Shown here in pieces: positions 12,803 to 24,026 of a stretch of 64,000 bases of DNA. Each line of letters opens with the position of its first letter. Within the stretch, counting starts at the first letter, position 1. The translations under genes and the position numbers were made by a program. The DNA is taken from NCBI GenBank assembly GCA_963920765.1, contig OY987245.1, forward strand, positions 13,966,727 to 14,030,726, written 5' to 3'. This DNA comes from Ulota crispa (taxonomy: Eukaryota > Streptophyta > Bryopsida > Orthotrichales > Orthotrichaceae). The notes under the pieces are model-generated. The model saw only the letters and a list, made by a program, of their open reading frames with translations, was not told the DNA's origin and did no database searches.

Positions 12803-13159
12803 ACTCTCTCTGTCCCAAAATGATCTTCTTGTTGACCCTTATTTAGTGTCCCAAAATTATCTTCTTGTTGGAAGAGAAAGGGAGTTTGCAACACTTGCAC
12901 ATAGTCCAAAAGCATGGGCATGTTAGCCAATCTCATGCCATCAAGAGAGTGGCCACCGGTGCTCTTCAAAAATGCCTCAAAAATTCAAATTTCAAGCACT
13001 TTGAAACCACACTTTGAAAACTAATTTGAAACTCAAAATTTTAGAACAATAGGAGGACATTAAACTCTATTCATAGGTCAAAAATAATTTGAAATATGAT
13101 TCATTTTGAACTTAGTCTATAACATTTTGTGTAAGATCATTTTGGGATGGAGGGAGTAC
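12803..13159. mobile_element. Stowaway-like MITE, copy 3
   Basis: The left end TACTCTCTCTGTCCCAAAAT and the right end (reverse complement TACTCCCTCCATCCCAAAAT) are near-perfect inverted repeats of about 26 bp next to TA. This is the classical plant Stowaway end. The second motif CAAAATTATCTTCTTG repeats the first one internally at about 12,850. It is about 357 bp and non-coding. Confidence 0.85.
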
Positions 13160-13924
13160 TAGTTATTTTTTAGATGAATTTTCACTCGTCATTCATTCTT
13201 TCCAATTTTAGCCAAATTTCCGTACCTGTGTCCATTCTACGGTGCCGGCCGGTCTACCCTGCTGAAAACAAAAAGAAAACCCTGCCTTTGTGTCCCTCCA
13301 ACTAGGTCCATTTTGAGCGCGTCATGCTGGACTGCGGATGCTAACTTATTGCAGTTACCAACTACCAAGCATGGCGCTCCACGATGTCATAGAATATTTG
13401 CCCTCTTCGTAGTGCTGTTACTACTACACCATGAGTGCACCACAATAAATTAATATTTCATTATCTAATCCGAGTGCTACTCTGAATATTGTGTTTAGGT
13501 TGCCCCACACTAAGTTATTGACATTTTACAATATATAAATACTTATCGTTGGTATAGAAGTTTTCATTAGTAATTATTGAAGTAATTATCTTTTAATGGT
13601 TCTAGCAGCATGAAATCCTAAAAATCAGAGAGTTGTATGTGCCTCCAAGTGGCCAAACAAAGAGTCATGAGGTAACTTTTCAAGGTAAGACAACCCAATT
13701 GTTATTGCAACTTAAATGCAATATTTAGTGTAGCATATGTAGTACAGTACCTTGGTATAGTACGTAGGGAACTTCATCAAGACTTATGCAAGTTTTCAAA
13801 TGCGCACCATCTTGTGAACTTTGTTGATTTAAGGTAGACACACCCATTCCCTAGTGGTTCTCAATTCTATACCCTAAATTTGAAAGTTTCGCCATACACT
13901 ATTGAATCCAAAATGGAATAGTGA
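13160..13924. other. Intergenic DNA, nothing recognised
   Basis: No gene or repeat boundary supported. The composition is mixed. Confidence 0.4.
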
Positions 13925-14170
13925 ACTCTACTTGCACAAGCAAATCCTGCCACAGTGTCAACTGCTAAGCTAGTTTGAAAGGATTAGGATTGGGATTGTC
14001 AGGTACTGTTATAGAAACATATCCAAGCAGTATGAGCTCCTACTAAAATTATCTGTAATACTTATTTCCACATAAATGACGTTCCATCATAGCTTGTTGC
14101 AAGACGATTTTTTTCCTGAATTTTTCAGGACCTTGCCGGGTACCCTAAACCCTTGAACGCTCGGGAATGA
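13925..14170 (+). repeat. Dispersed repeat, copy 1 of 2
   Basis: This stretch matches 52,390-52,690 in the same orientation. Shared landmarks in order are AGCTAGTTTGA, GGATTGGGA, TAGCTTGTT and GTACCCTAAACCCTT. Similarity is moderate, so the copies are old. No ends or coding capacity were recognised. Confidence 0.55.
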
Positions 14171-14536
14171 GCATGCCTACCGATTTCGACTTGAACTGTT
14201 GATGCGTAAGCTTACGTCACCCATCCCAGATTCTTTGTGCGGACCATGAATCAGAGTGGTTGTTTTTGAAAGGTGCAACTCGTCCTTAGCGTTGGATTGT
14301 ATCCGGCGTCTACTGTTTGGTCATGCCAGGGCCACACGCAAAAGCCAGCCCGGTTGGAACGAATGAAGGCGTAAAATATATTTTTGAGAATTTTGGGGCA
14401 ATAATTTTCAAAAGTTTCCATGTGCTGGTTTATTAAATATAAACTCTCTGCTGTTTAAGGGCAGGAGTTCAGAAACGACAGATCATAAGAGTCGCCGGTT
14501 CGAAATGGAAGAAAATTATATTAAAATATTGAGGTT
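14171..14536. other. Intergenic DNA, nothing recognised
   Basis: Moderately GC-rich sequence with no supported gene and no visible repeat ends. Confidence 0.4.
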
Positions 14537-14927
14537 TAGAGCATTCCCACCCAGCTCCCTAAAACTGATGGCCTTCTGGGAAGAGGCCGGCCTACTCCCA
14601 AAAAAGAGTCCCACCCAACCCCACAAATGGATGATCTTTTGGAAAGGGTGACCCCAAAACTTGCCATGGCTTGAAAAATTGTTTTGTTTTCAAGTCACCT
14701 TCTTGGCCTTCAAAACCTAATGAGACAAGAGGCGCACCTTTCTCTTATACTTGATCTGCTCACAATTAGTTCTTTTTGAGCACAAAATAAAGGAGCCAAT
14801 GGGGGCCAAGGCTCCTTGGCCTCTTAACATGCCATGACAATGGCTGGCAACCTCCAAATCGGATGGCCCCTCCCATTTGCAAGCCAAAAGGTGGCTAATT
14901 TTTTGTGGCTAGGTGGTGATGCTCTTA
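14537..14927. mobile_element. MITE with GAGCATTCCCACC ends
   Basis: The left end TAGAGCATTCCCACCCAGC and the right end (reverse complement TAAGAGCATCACCACCTAGC) are inverted repeats. The 391-bp interior is non-coding. A related element sits at 19,111-19,418. GAGCAT(T/C) ends are common on plant non-autonomous elements, but I leave the superfamily open. Confidence 0.65.
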
Positions 14928-15010
14928 GTTTTACATGAAAAATAACGTGGGCAACCACTTGTTTACAAAATGTTGTTTTGTGTTGGTGTGAATTTGCTTG
15001 GCTAGTAGCA

Positions 15011-15713
15011 GGTGTCAAACCTGGCCATTTGGCACTTGATAACTTTGGCTCAGACCACCCCATAACTCAACCACTTTCATTAGTTATCAAGTATGGTAGC
15101 TTTATCACCCATCTCTAGAGTTGGTTGACAACTCTAACTAGTTATGGCCACTCTTTATAAAAGTTATCAAGTGACCTTGTAACTCTCTTCTAGCACATTA
15201 ACCTCCTCTCACTACTAAATCCTAAATTCAAATTTACGCAATTTTGTGATATTAAAGTGGTAGAATGTGATATTAAAGAGGGAGGGTGTGATATTAAAGA
15301 GGGAGGGTGTGATATTTTAGAGAGGGAGGTTGTGATATTAAAGATCAAGGGTGTGACATTAAAGAGGGAGCTTGTGACATTAAAGAGGGAGGGTGTGATA
15401 TCAAAGAGGTTAGTGTTACTACTATTTATACTACTAAAATTTCAATTACCTCTATAATGTCACACCCTCCCTCTTTAATGTCACACCCTCCCTCTTTAAT
15501 ATCACACCCTCCCTCTTCAATATCACACATCAATCTTTGCAACATTATCCCATGCGTATGTTATGAAGATTTATTGAAATTTTTATCAAGTAGTTTGTGA
15601 AGCTTTGCAAGGGTGATAACTTTGCAAAATTTGGTTCTGCCACTACTTTGTAACTTTAAGAAAAATCAAGATAGAATTATCCCAAAACCTTCAAAATGGC
15701 CAGGTTTGACACC
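15011..15713. mobile_element. Foldback element with internal tandem repeats
   Basis: The ends GGTGTCAAACCTGGCCATTT and its complement lie 703 bp apart. Inside, about eight copies of a 20-21 bp unit (GTGATATTAAAGAGGGAGG) run from about 15,247 to 15,415. About four copies in the opposite orientation (CACACCCTCCCTCTTTAAT) follow at about 15,455-15,530, so the centre folds on itself. A partial second copy (right third only) lies at 28,033-28,168 beside the plastid insertion. No credible coding frame: the open frame across the array is the repeat itself. Confidence 0.75.
15247..15530. repeat. Inverted pair of 20-bp tandem arrays
   Basis: Direct units GTGATATTAAAGAGGGAGG are followed, after about 40 bp, by the same unit inverted. 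Variation between units is mainly GATATT/GACATT. Confidence 0.9.
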
Positions 15714-15756
15714 CTCTAGTACAGTTGCAAATCCTGCATTGAACTGCAGAAACATA

Positions 15757-16077
15757 TAAGGTAAGAACACCCATAAGCGTCAGTGTCCCCGTAGGCCATA
15801 ACCGTCACCTCTGAAATCTTGGAAAATCTGTGGAAATGAATAGATGTAATTACAATAATGTACAACATGTGAACATGAAACCTTAGTGTTGGTTATGGGT
15901 GCAATGGTAGTTTTCTCTTTAAAAATTCACAACTTATTCTTACAGTATCCAAATAATGTGAAAATGCAAACTTCTTTTTTTTCTATTCCTAATAAGATCC
16001 TATAATTAGCTAGCTGTTTCTTAATACTCATCATGTTCAAAACCCTTAGATTGACATTTATGGGTGCTCATACCTTA
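15757..16077. mobile_element. TAAGGTA MITE, copy 1
   Basis: The left end TAAGGTAAGAACACCCATAA and the right end TATGGGTGCTCATACCTTA are inverted repeats. A second full copy (21,943-22,260) agrees throughout, for example at AATAGATGTAATTACAA and TTTAAAAATTCACAA. It is 321 bp and non-coding. Confidence 0.8.
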
Positions 16078-16879
16078 TGCAGAATATGTTCACCACATAT
16101 GCAATGAAATGCCAAAATGAGGCCCCCTTTACAATGGAGGCTAGCTATGGAGAGCAAAATTTCAACCAATGAAAACTACAAAAATTGAGAAGATCAAGTA
16201 ATGTTGCTTGGTGTTGAAATTTTTTTCCAACTGATATGAAAAAAAAAATGAGGTGAATAGCACTTTTGTCATTTGAGGCAATGAAAGTGCACAATTTTTG
16301 AGTCCCTTGAAATTTGCAACAAACCCGTTAAAAGAAGTAAGCTAGACTAAAATTTTAAGGACCACTTGATCTAAATCTTGTAGTCAATCAATAACATAAT
16401 CAATAACATATTTGTTGATTTTTTAAGAAACACCTCAAAAAACAAAACTTGATTTTGTGACCCCTCCTCACTTTACATTTCAACCAATGGTAGTTACCTC
16501 CAAAAGCCGTCCTTCCAAGAACAAGCCAGGGGCAGTGCTAGATTTTTTTCATAACTTCTGATTTCTTGTGAAAAGAGGGCCTAAGATAGTCGCCAGTTGT
16601 TATCTCCCTAGTCCACACTCACAATGAAATACAATTGGCAAAACTTTTATTAACCAATACGAAAGTATACTTTTGACCCATTGGAGGAAATTCCTACATA
16701 TACTTTCTTACTGATGTAAATTGAGGAAAATTTTCTTAACAAAAATTTGCTTAAATTTAACCTCGATTTCTTATTGGCGACCATAACATTAGAAAAATTG
16801 GGTGAAAAAATGAATGTAGTTGCCAAATCCTTCTCCAAAGAAGCATTAGGTTCCCTAATTTTTGGATGAAAGCTACTAA
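16078..16879. other. Intergenic DNA, nothing recognised
   Basis: AT-rich, no supported gene and no repeat boundary found. Confidence 0.4.
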
Positions 16880-17120
16880 TGCGATATTCATTAATTTGGG
16901 GGAAATTTGGATTATAGGACTTTTGAATTTTTCATTTCTACAGATTATTAGGTGATTTAGAGTGAATCTTATGATGATTTCTTCAAGACCTTACACCAAT
17001 GGTGAAATATCTTGAAGGAATTATCAAAAAGATCACTTTAAATTACCAAAATATTCTCACAAATGCAAAGTTTAATATCTCAACGTTTTGGGAAAGTGTT
17101 TTTCCCAAATCAACAAATAA
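16880..17120 (+). repeat. Dispersed repeat, uninterrupted copy
   Basis: It matches 57,655-57,863 and 58,126-58,205, where the second copy is split by a 261-bp MITE. Landmarks are GCGATATTCATTAATTTGGG, ATGATGATTTCTTCAAGACC and CTCACAAATGCAAA. No coding capacity. Confidence 0.6.
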
Positions 17121-17204
17121 TGTGTTTATTGATATTAGCATATGTTATGAATGTGTGCACATGTTGGCAATTCTAGAAAAATATCAAAAATACTCTTTAA
17201 TTCC

Positions 17205-17866
17205 TATGAATATCAAGTATACCCCTTAAAGATTTGAAATAGAAAAATACTCTTGGCTTTGTGTAGGAATATCAAATATGCCCCTTTTTATCTTTTAGAA
17301 TTTCATAAAAATCCATGGTTTTCTTGTGCCTCTTTATTGTAACTTCTTGTAAATACTAGAATGACAATGGGAAGTACTATGCAATCAATGCAATGACTTT
17401 GTTCATATTAGATTTACATGCAACACCCTATATAGAGCTTGAAGAGCTTGCTTCCAAGATTTGGCTTGCATTCAATTTGCATCTACTTTTTGTAATTTCC
17501 ACTATCATCCTAGTATTTAGAAAAAATTGCAATAAGTGGCAAAAGAAAACTAGGGGGCTTTATAATGTTCTCAAAAATAACCAAAGATACTTTCTATTTT
17601 ATATTCTTACTCAAACCAAAGCAAATTTAGATATTTCAAATAACTAAGAGTATATTTGATATTTCAAAGTAAATGAGGAGTGTATTTGGTATTTGAATTA
17701 ATTGAGGGGCTATTTTATATTTTCCCAAAAAACTAGGGATACTAATGATATCTTCAAAGATAATGAGGGGTAAATTTGATCTTGATGCACAAATTTAGGG
17801 ATATTATTGATATTTCAAATCTTTGAGGCGTACATTTGATATTTTGAAAGAATTGAGGAGTATTCT
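17205..17866. repeat. Foldback-type degenerate repeat
   Basis: Units of the form GAGGGGTATATTTGATATTT recur about six times on the right (17,645-17,865). Their complement (AATATCAAATATGCCCC) occurs about twice on the left (17,208-17,300). A related degenerate stretch lies inside the CACTA element at about 38,050-38,400. No coding capacity is evident. Confidence 0.45.
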
Positions 17867-18228
17867 TGAAACCCCTAAAGGTTTGTTGTCCCTCTAGGAG
17901 ACAAATGGGAATTTGGGCATGTACTTACAACAAAATTACTTTGTGTGATTTCTTGAAACTTTTATGGAAGATGGGGAATTCAAAGATTTGGATAGGCATC
18001 AAATTTTTTTCTTCATTCTGACATTTATTGAAGAAGTTATGCATGAATTTCTAGAAAATGGGCATGGGCGGGTAGCCCAAAAACGTCTTTAAAGATTGCA
18101 TTTAAAAAAATTTGAATTTCCCAACTTCCATAAAGGTTTCAAGAAATCACACAAAGTAGTTTAGTTGTAAGTACATGCACAAATTCCCATTTGTCCTTTG
18201 AGGGTCCACATAGGCCTTTAGGGGTTAA
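17867..18228. mobile_element. Palindromic derivative of TTAA family B
   Basis: Both halves are the right end of family B, facing outward: ACCCCTAAAGG..TGTCCC at the left and its complement ending GGGGTTAA at the right. The shared inner landmark CACACAAAGTAG occurs in each orientation. The arms are about 150 bp and the left third of family B is missing, so this is a hairpin element made from one end of the family. Confidence 0.7.
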
Positions 18229-18287
18229 TTCTATCCAAATCCACCCAAATTTCCTGGCCCGCTTGCACTGTGGGGTGCTTGCCACTC

Positions 18288-18661
18288 TAAGGTAGAAATA
18301 CCATAAACGGTTAAAATAAGGTACTTTAGCCTATAAGATATGGGGAATTTCTTGAGAAATTAAGCCCAATCTATGGAGAAACAAGGATAAGGAAGAGTGC
18401 AAAAAAATAAATAAAAATAATTACTCAAGAATGAATATTTTATGCAATATAAATGTGGATTTAGGGTTTGGACCAATTCCGGTTTCATAAGTGCACCTTA
18501 AACGGCTACCTCTAGAACCTTGTTCTGAAACAAGTTTGAATCAATCAAATGCGGAGAAAGAACATCTTTCTGAAAAAAAATTTAAAATCACCTCCTGTTG
18601 ATTTAAGAACAATCTACTTTGCCATTATCGGGCAGTAACCGTTTATGGTATTATTCCCTTA
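18288..18661. mobile_element. MITE with TAAGG..ATACCATAAACGG ends
   Basis: The left end TAAGGTAGAAATACCATAAA and right end (reverse complement TAAGGGAATAATACCATAAA) form inverted repeats of about 26 bp. The 374-bp interior is non-coding. The TAAGG start relates it to the elements at 15,757 and 21,943. Confidence 0.75.
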
Positions 18662-19092
18662 CCAGCGAAAATACAAAAGACAAACCCTGATGTAAACGTA
18701 TTGGAGCTTGGCCCAGTTTGTCGGCACATGGGAGAGCGCCCTTAGATTCTGGAGTTTTGAGAATCCTCGGAAACTGTGAATTTTTTTGTGGGTACTGCAT
18801 GGCGGTAAGTGCTAAGAGAGAACATAATTTTTTTACAGTAAGCTATGGAGGGTGAAACTGCAACTCCCTTGGCAAGTTTCGGCCTGGGTGCTATACAGTG
18901 GGCTATGGTTTGGCAGATCCACCGTCACCGCCCCAGAAAGGAATCACACCCCTGCCGCAATCATGGCATCACAAATGACTCCGCAACGATTGAGGAACGG
19001 CCTCGAAACTCCACCATATTAGGGGTCCCCTACTACACGAGCGTAGAAATTTTCAAGTCCTGTCGACTTTCTGGTGACACGCTTCTCTAAGA
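18662..19092. other. GC-richer intergenic DNA, nothing recognised
   Basis: Composition differs from the AT-rich repeats on both sides. No supported gene. Confidence 0.35.
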
Positions 19093-19790
19093 TTTCACCT
19101 AAACCTCCATGAGAGCATTTCCACCGCAGATGCAAGCACACACGCAATTGCGAGAGCAAGCAACATTACTTCGTTCCATGCACGCCAGAGTTCCAGATTT
19201 TCACGTTCACGCAACAGTTAACGCAACGTCTCAAAGGAAGACTATTCCCTTTCATTTTGCAGGGGTTTGCCAACTGCTTGCGCCTCAGTGGTTGCTTAGT
19301 GGTTGCCGGGTGGTGATGCGTGCATTGCGTTGTGCGCGTTCACAGAAAGATGGAACGGAACGCTCTCCAAAAGATTTTTTTGAGTTCCTGGTTATATTTA
19401 CGGGGTGGAGGTGCTCTGAGCACGTAAAATGTCTTCTGGCCCTAAAAAAGCATTTTGTATAATAGAAAAAAGTTGTTTTTCATTTTTTTTTTTTTTCCAA
19501 AGTGACTGTAAACACATGATCCATCATAGAAGGCAAATAACAATCTTATCAAATATACTCATATTTTTAGGTACCTCAAATTGTGAGAAAATTCAAAATC
19601 ACGGTGTTGGGTCCCAAGCTGCCCTTATTGCAATTTTCATGAGGTCAGCATGCACTGTTGACATTGGAAACTTTTAGAAGCAATACTATTGGTGCCCATC
19701 AACCAAAACATTGTTGATGTTACAATATAAATACTATTGAAGCTACAGTGTAGGCAAGCCAAGGCCACCCAACGGTCTTTTAAGGGTTAA
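19093..19790 (+). mobile_element. TTAA-type element, family C copy 1, with nested MITE
   Basis: A degraded left end (TTTCACCTAAACCTCCATGAG) and an intact right end (TTTTAAGGGTTAA) match family C copy 2 at 20,762-21,164. A 308-bp MITE (19,111-19,418) separates the CTCCATGAG start from the TGTCTTCTGGCC segment that is adjacent in copy 2. Non-coding. Confidence 0.65.
19111..19418. mobile_element. MITE nested in family C copy 1
   Basis: The ends GAGAGCATTTCCACCGCAG and CGGGGTGGAGGTGCTCTGAG are inverted and resemble the element at 14,537. Copy 2 of the host element gives the empty site. The interior is GC-richer than its host element. Confidence 0.6.
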
Positions 19791-19798
19791 TTGACATG

Positions 19799-20712
19799 TT
19801 AACCTCTAAAGGACCAAGCAATGTATTCACCAAAAACTCTCCAAAATTGCCATTTTTAGGGCATCAACCAAATTTGAAAATAAAAACATTTTTATGCATG
19901 TGTGACTATAGGATCTTATAGAAGAATAGTTTAATAAGATGTGGAAAAAATTTCAGAGTTTTCCTTGGCGTGGATTGGAAGTTAGAATGGTTTGAACATT
20001 CAAAAATGTCTTGTGAAAAATTGAGTAGCTACCCTTCAAAAGGTGAAATTCCTAAGGGAAAAAGGTCATGCGGGTGGTGCTTCTCTAAAGTCCTTATTCC
20101 ACTTAAGTAAAGTACATGTCAAAAAAGTTTCAAATCATTTGGAATTGTATAACATATGGAAAAAAATTAGTAAGTAAAAAGAAGTAGAAAATGATTCAAA
20201 ACACAAAATTGTTAAGAATTTAATTATGGAAATGAAAAACGCCAACCCCAATGGTCATAATGTTGTAACAAACAATCTACACCCTTTGGTACTTTTCCAA
20301 AATAATGAAAACTAAGTAAAATAAAGGACTTCAAAGTTTATTTCAGAGTAGAGAATTTATAACTGCCTGCAACCTAAAAATCCTCATAACTTTCATCTTG
20401 TAGATCAAAATGGAATGATTCAAAGCTTCCTACATCCACATAAATCTCCTAAACCAATCATTATTTTTTAAATTGAAAAAAGCAATTTTTAAAACCTGCC
20501 CGGGCTACTTGTCAAGTGAAAAAAACAACATATTAGGCCATAACTTTTTACTTATAACTTCAAATGTCATGAAATTTAGTGCATATGAAAGATAAACCTT
20601 GTCCCCACATTCTGTTAAAATTTTAGCCTAAAATATGAAAAGCTCCAATCACAAGTACCTGCTCAAAATAGCTATGTTGCTAAAATAGGGGATCTGGTTC
20701 TTTCGGGGTTAA
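19799..20712 (+). mobile_element. TTAA-bounded element, diverged family B
   Basis: It starts TTAACCTCTAAAGGACCAAG and ends TTCTTTCGGGGTTAA. Family B landmarks are present in order, including AAGGACTTCAAAGTTTATTT and ATGATTCAAAGCTTCCTAC. It is more diverged than the other B copies. Non-coding. Confidence 0.65.
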
Positions 20713-20761
20713 CTTATCAAGAAAGATTGTCTTTTGCATGAAATGTTGAAGGAAGAGGCGG

Positions 20762-21164
20762 TTAACCCCTAAACCTCCATGAGGACGTTTTTTGTCCTCT
20801 GGCCTTGAAAAAGCATTTTGTATAACAAAAAAAAGTTTTTTTTCATTTGTTTTTTTTTTCCAAAGTGACTGTAAACACACAATCCATTATAGAAGGCAAA
20901 TAACAATCTTATCAAATATACTCATATTTTTAGGTAATTCAACTTGTGAGAAAATTCAAATCCATGGTGTTAGGTCCCAAGCTGCCCTTATTGCAATTTT
21001 CATGAAGTCGACATGCACTATTAACTTTTGAAACTTTTAGAAGCAACACTATTGGTGCGTATCAATCAAAACAATGTTGAAGCTTCAATATAGACACTGT
21101 TGAAACAATGTTAAATCTATAGTATGGGCAGGCCATGGCCACCCACCAGACATTTAAGGGTTAA
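20762..21164 (+). mobile_element. TTAA-bounded element, family C copy 2
   Basis: It starts TTAACCCCTAAACCTCCATG and ends CATTTAAGGGTTAA. It is 403 bp and non-coding. The terminal TTAA is shared with the next element. Confidence 0.7.
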
Positions 21165-21616
21165 CACCTAAACGCCCAAGCCATTTTCACCAAAAAATTT
21201 GGTTTTTGGAAACCTTCAACTTTGGTGCTTCAAATTGCTATTACATGGAAAACAATGACCAACCTAGACAATGAAGGCAGCCACAACAAGGATTTAGGCC
21301 ATGCTTGAGATTTTGCCAGCAAATTTCCCGCTACCACAAAGCCCATGCAAGGAATCTTGTAAAGGGTATTGATGCGTTGCAACATGTAAAACACTCCTTG
21401 CCACCTCACCTTCAATGGCGGTCCATCCAATCTTGGCTCTTGAGGCACTTGTATAACAGTTGGCTTGCCTTACCATTTATCCACTTGCATGGACCACTTG
21501 ATTGCCTTGATAATTGTAGTTTATATCAAGGCCAAAAAGTTAAATCTAGTGCCTCAAAGGGGGCTTGTGAAATCATGTGAGGCCACTTCAAGGCCTCTTG
21601 GGCATTTAAGGATTAA
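21161..21616 (+). mobile_element. TTAA-bounded element, family D copy 1
   Basis: It starts TTAACACCTAAACGCCCAAG and ends CTTGGGCATTTAAGGATTAA, a 456-bp element with inverted ends. It shares TTAA at each edge with its neighbours. Open frames across the middle on both strands look like chance overlaps and have no family resemblance. Confidence 0.65.
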
Positions 21617-22312
21617 CTTCTAAACACCCAAAGGGACGAAAAATGTCCCTTCAATGCCCAAAAAGTACCCTACAAGATGGGAAAAAGTCTTTTTCATTTG
21701 ATTTTTTAGAAGCAATGATGGTCATGTGCTCCATCATGGAATGCCAAAATTAGACTCATGGAATATCCCCATATTTTTAAAACTCCAATTCATGAGAAGA
21801 TTCACAATAGTGTTAGATCCCATGATGCCCTTTTTGCAAATTTTGTGAGGGCAGCATCACCTAGCATGCACTATTGACTTTTGCAACTTTTGGTGACAAC
21901 ATTATATTGTGTGGGCACATGCCACACCATTGTAGAGTCCTCTAAGGTAGCAACACCCATTACCATCACTGTACCCAAAACCATCACCTCAAAAATCTTG
22001 GCAAAAATGTGGAAGTGAATAGATGTAATTACAAGGACGTTCAACATGTGAACATGAAACCTTAATATTGGTATTAGGTGCAATGGTAGTTTGCTCTTTA
22101 AAAATTCACAATTTACTCTCACAGTATTCAAATAATACATTTGAAAGTACAAATTCATTATTTTTCTCTTGTTGATAGGATCCTATAATTTGCTAGATGT
22201 TCATTAATACTCATCCTATTCAAAACCCTTAGTTTGACGGCTATGGGTGCTGCTACCTTAGAGCAATTGTACCAAGGTAGTTGTGAGGATCAACCAAGCG
22301 TTCAAGGATTAT
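21613..22312 (+). mobile_element. TTAA-type element, family C copy 3, with nested MITE
   Basis: It begins TTAACTTCTAAACACCCAAA and follows family C landmarks (CCCATGATGCCCTTTTTGCA corresponds to copy 2). It is interrupted by the TAAGGTA MITE at 21,943-22,260. Its right edge is degraded (GGATTATTTC). Confidence 0.55.
21943..22260. mobile_element. TAAGGTA MITE, copy 2
   Basis: Full-length relative of 15,757-16,077, with ends TAAGGTAGCAACACCCATTA and TATGGGTGCTGCTACCTTA. It is inserted in family C copy 3. A degraded right end of the same family is visible near 58,215-58,240. Confidence 0.8.
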
Positions 22313-22470
22313 TTCATGAGTGCCCAAGCCATTTTTGCAAAAAATAGGGTTTAGGGAGATTTGCAACTTTAATGCATTGTATCTTAATCATTTTGGATGA
22401 TTCACAAATTGTGACTGTTGAAAACAATGAAATACCTACTTAGAAAATGGCCTACAAGGTTTGGGAACAA
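22309..22470 (+). mobile_element. Family D copy 2, truncated
   Basis: After a degraded start, the sequence follows the beginning of family D (TGCCCAAGCCATTTTTGC, then a TTTAGGGAGATTTGCAACTTT segment). I could not find its right end, so it is partial. It repeats the C-D order of the preceding pair. Confidence 0.4.
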
Positions 22471-23087
22471 TTAACCATGGAAGATGGGAAATTATAACTT
22501 TTGATCAAATAACATGTGATGACAAAATCTCATTTTTTGTAGGAGTTGTTGTTTGTTGATGTCTACAAAATTCCAAAGACCTCTATTTCACTCCAATTTA
22601 TGTGAGCAATGAGATTAAAAATGAATACATACACTTGCAAATTATTGGAGGCCGCGCTTTATTGAATGTTAAATTTGAGGCTTTGAATTGTTGTTGTACA
22701 CAAAATAGGGACTGGCACAAATAGTGAGAGTTGCCATGACAAAAGTTTAGAACATGCTTGAACCCATGTCAACAACGCTAGATCATGGGCGGTGAGCAGT
22801 GAGCAATGAGCGGTGAGCAATAAAAGAGACTTCTTAGAGTGTAGGAGGAGAAATAAAATTTTCCTTAATTTGAGATTAGATGTTTTGAAACAACAAAAAA
22901 TTCCCTAAAACAACACGATTTTTCTCTAAAGTGCAATAATCATTTGAAAGAGGGGAGGATGTGAATGAAATAAATCAATGATATTCATTAGAGCCAATGA
23001 ATGAAAATTAATATGGATAAAAAGTGGCGGTCTAAGGTGGATGAAAAAATCCGTGATGGTTGTTTAGCATATTGAAATCAATGGACA

Positions 23088-24026
23088 TTAACCCCTAAAG
23101 GACCATTGTCCCTTTGGGGGACAAATGGGATTTCGGGCATGTACCTATGGCTAGACTACTTTGTGTGATTTTTTGAAACTTTTATTGAAGATGGGGAATT
23201 GAAAGATCTATGTGGGCATCTAATTTTTCCTTTATTCCAACATTTATTGAAGAAGTTATGCATGAATTTATGAAAATCAAGGGAGGTCGGGCAACCAAAA
23301 ACTTTTTTAAAAATAATGTTTTTTTAAAATAAAAATCTGAAATTCATTCTTTAGACAAATACATATGTGAGGAGCTTTTGATCATTCAATTTTGATTTTT
23401 GAGTGAAAAGTTTTAGTTTATGGGCATGCACGGGATTTCCATACCTCCATTCCTTTTGCCTTTGGTGCATTATTTTTTTGAGCTCTTTGTGAATTTGATT
23501 TTTGACTTCTTTTTTTCCCAAGTTTTAGTAGACTAAGATTCCTTGGTTTTCACCATTTGGATCAAAAGAATTCACATGTCTCAATTTTACATAAATCCTC
23601 CAATTTGGCCTAGTGTATATGCAAATTTCATGTCCTTACGGCATTGCAAGATTTTACAAAGTATGATCCACACCTCCAATTCATTTGGAAAATCTCCCAC
23701 ACTTACCTAACTTGGTCTTCTACATGGAAAAAATAAACCTCAACTTTGCGTAGAGCAATTTTGATTTAGGGGCAATTAAAGGCTTCTGGAATTTTTGGGC
23801 AGCAGGAAAAAAAACTTCTTTTCACTTCATATGTCAATATCTCACTCCTCTACATCTTGAATGAGATGATTTTTTTTTCCACAAGTACCTCCCATAGTCT
23901 AAGACAAGATCTTACGGTTGGATTTCCAAAAATAATTGTTTTTCCTACCTTTCTATTCATTCCCCCCAAAAGTGGCAGTTTTCAATAACTTTTGCTAAAA
24001 AAAGGGCTTGGCCCTTTAGGGGTTAA
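23088..24026 (-). mobile_element. TTAA-bounded element, family B (in left arm)
   Basis: This 939-bp copy starts TTAACCCCTAAAGGACCATT and ends GGCCCTTTAGGGGTTAA, reversed relative to the copy at 3,413. It is mirrored at 25,456-26,394, so it inserted before the inverted duplication formed. Non-coding. Confidence 0.85.

Noticed and set aside
15243-15530. CRISPR-like array
   Set aside because: Repeats are contiguous with no unique spacers and are inverted midway; the context is a plant nuclear foldback element.
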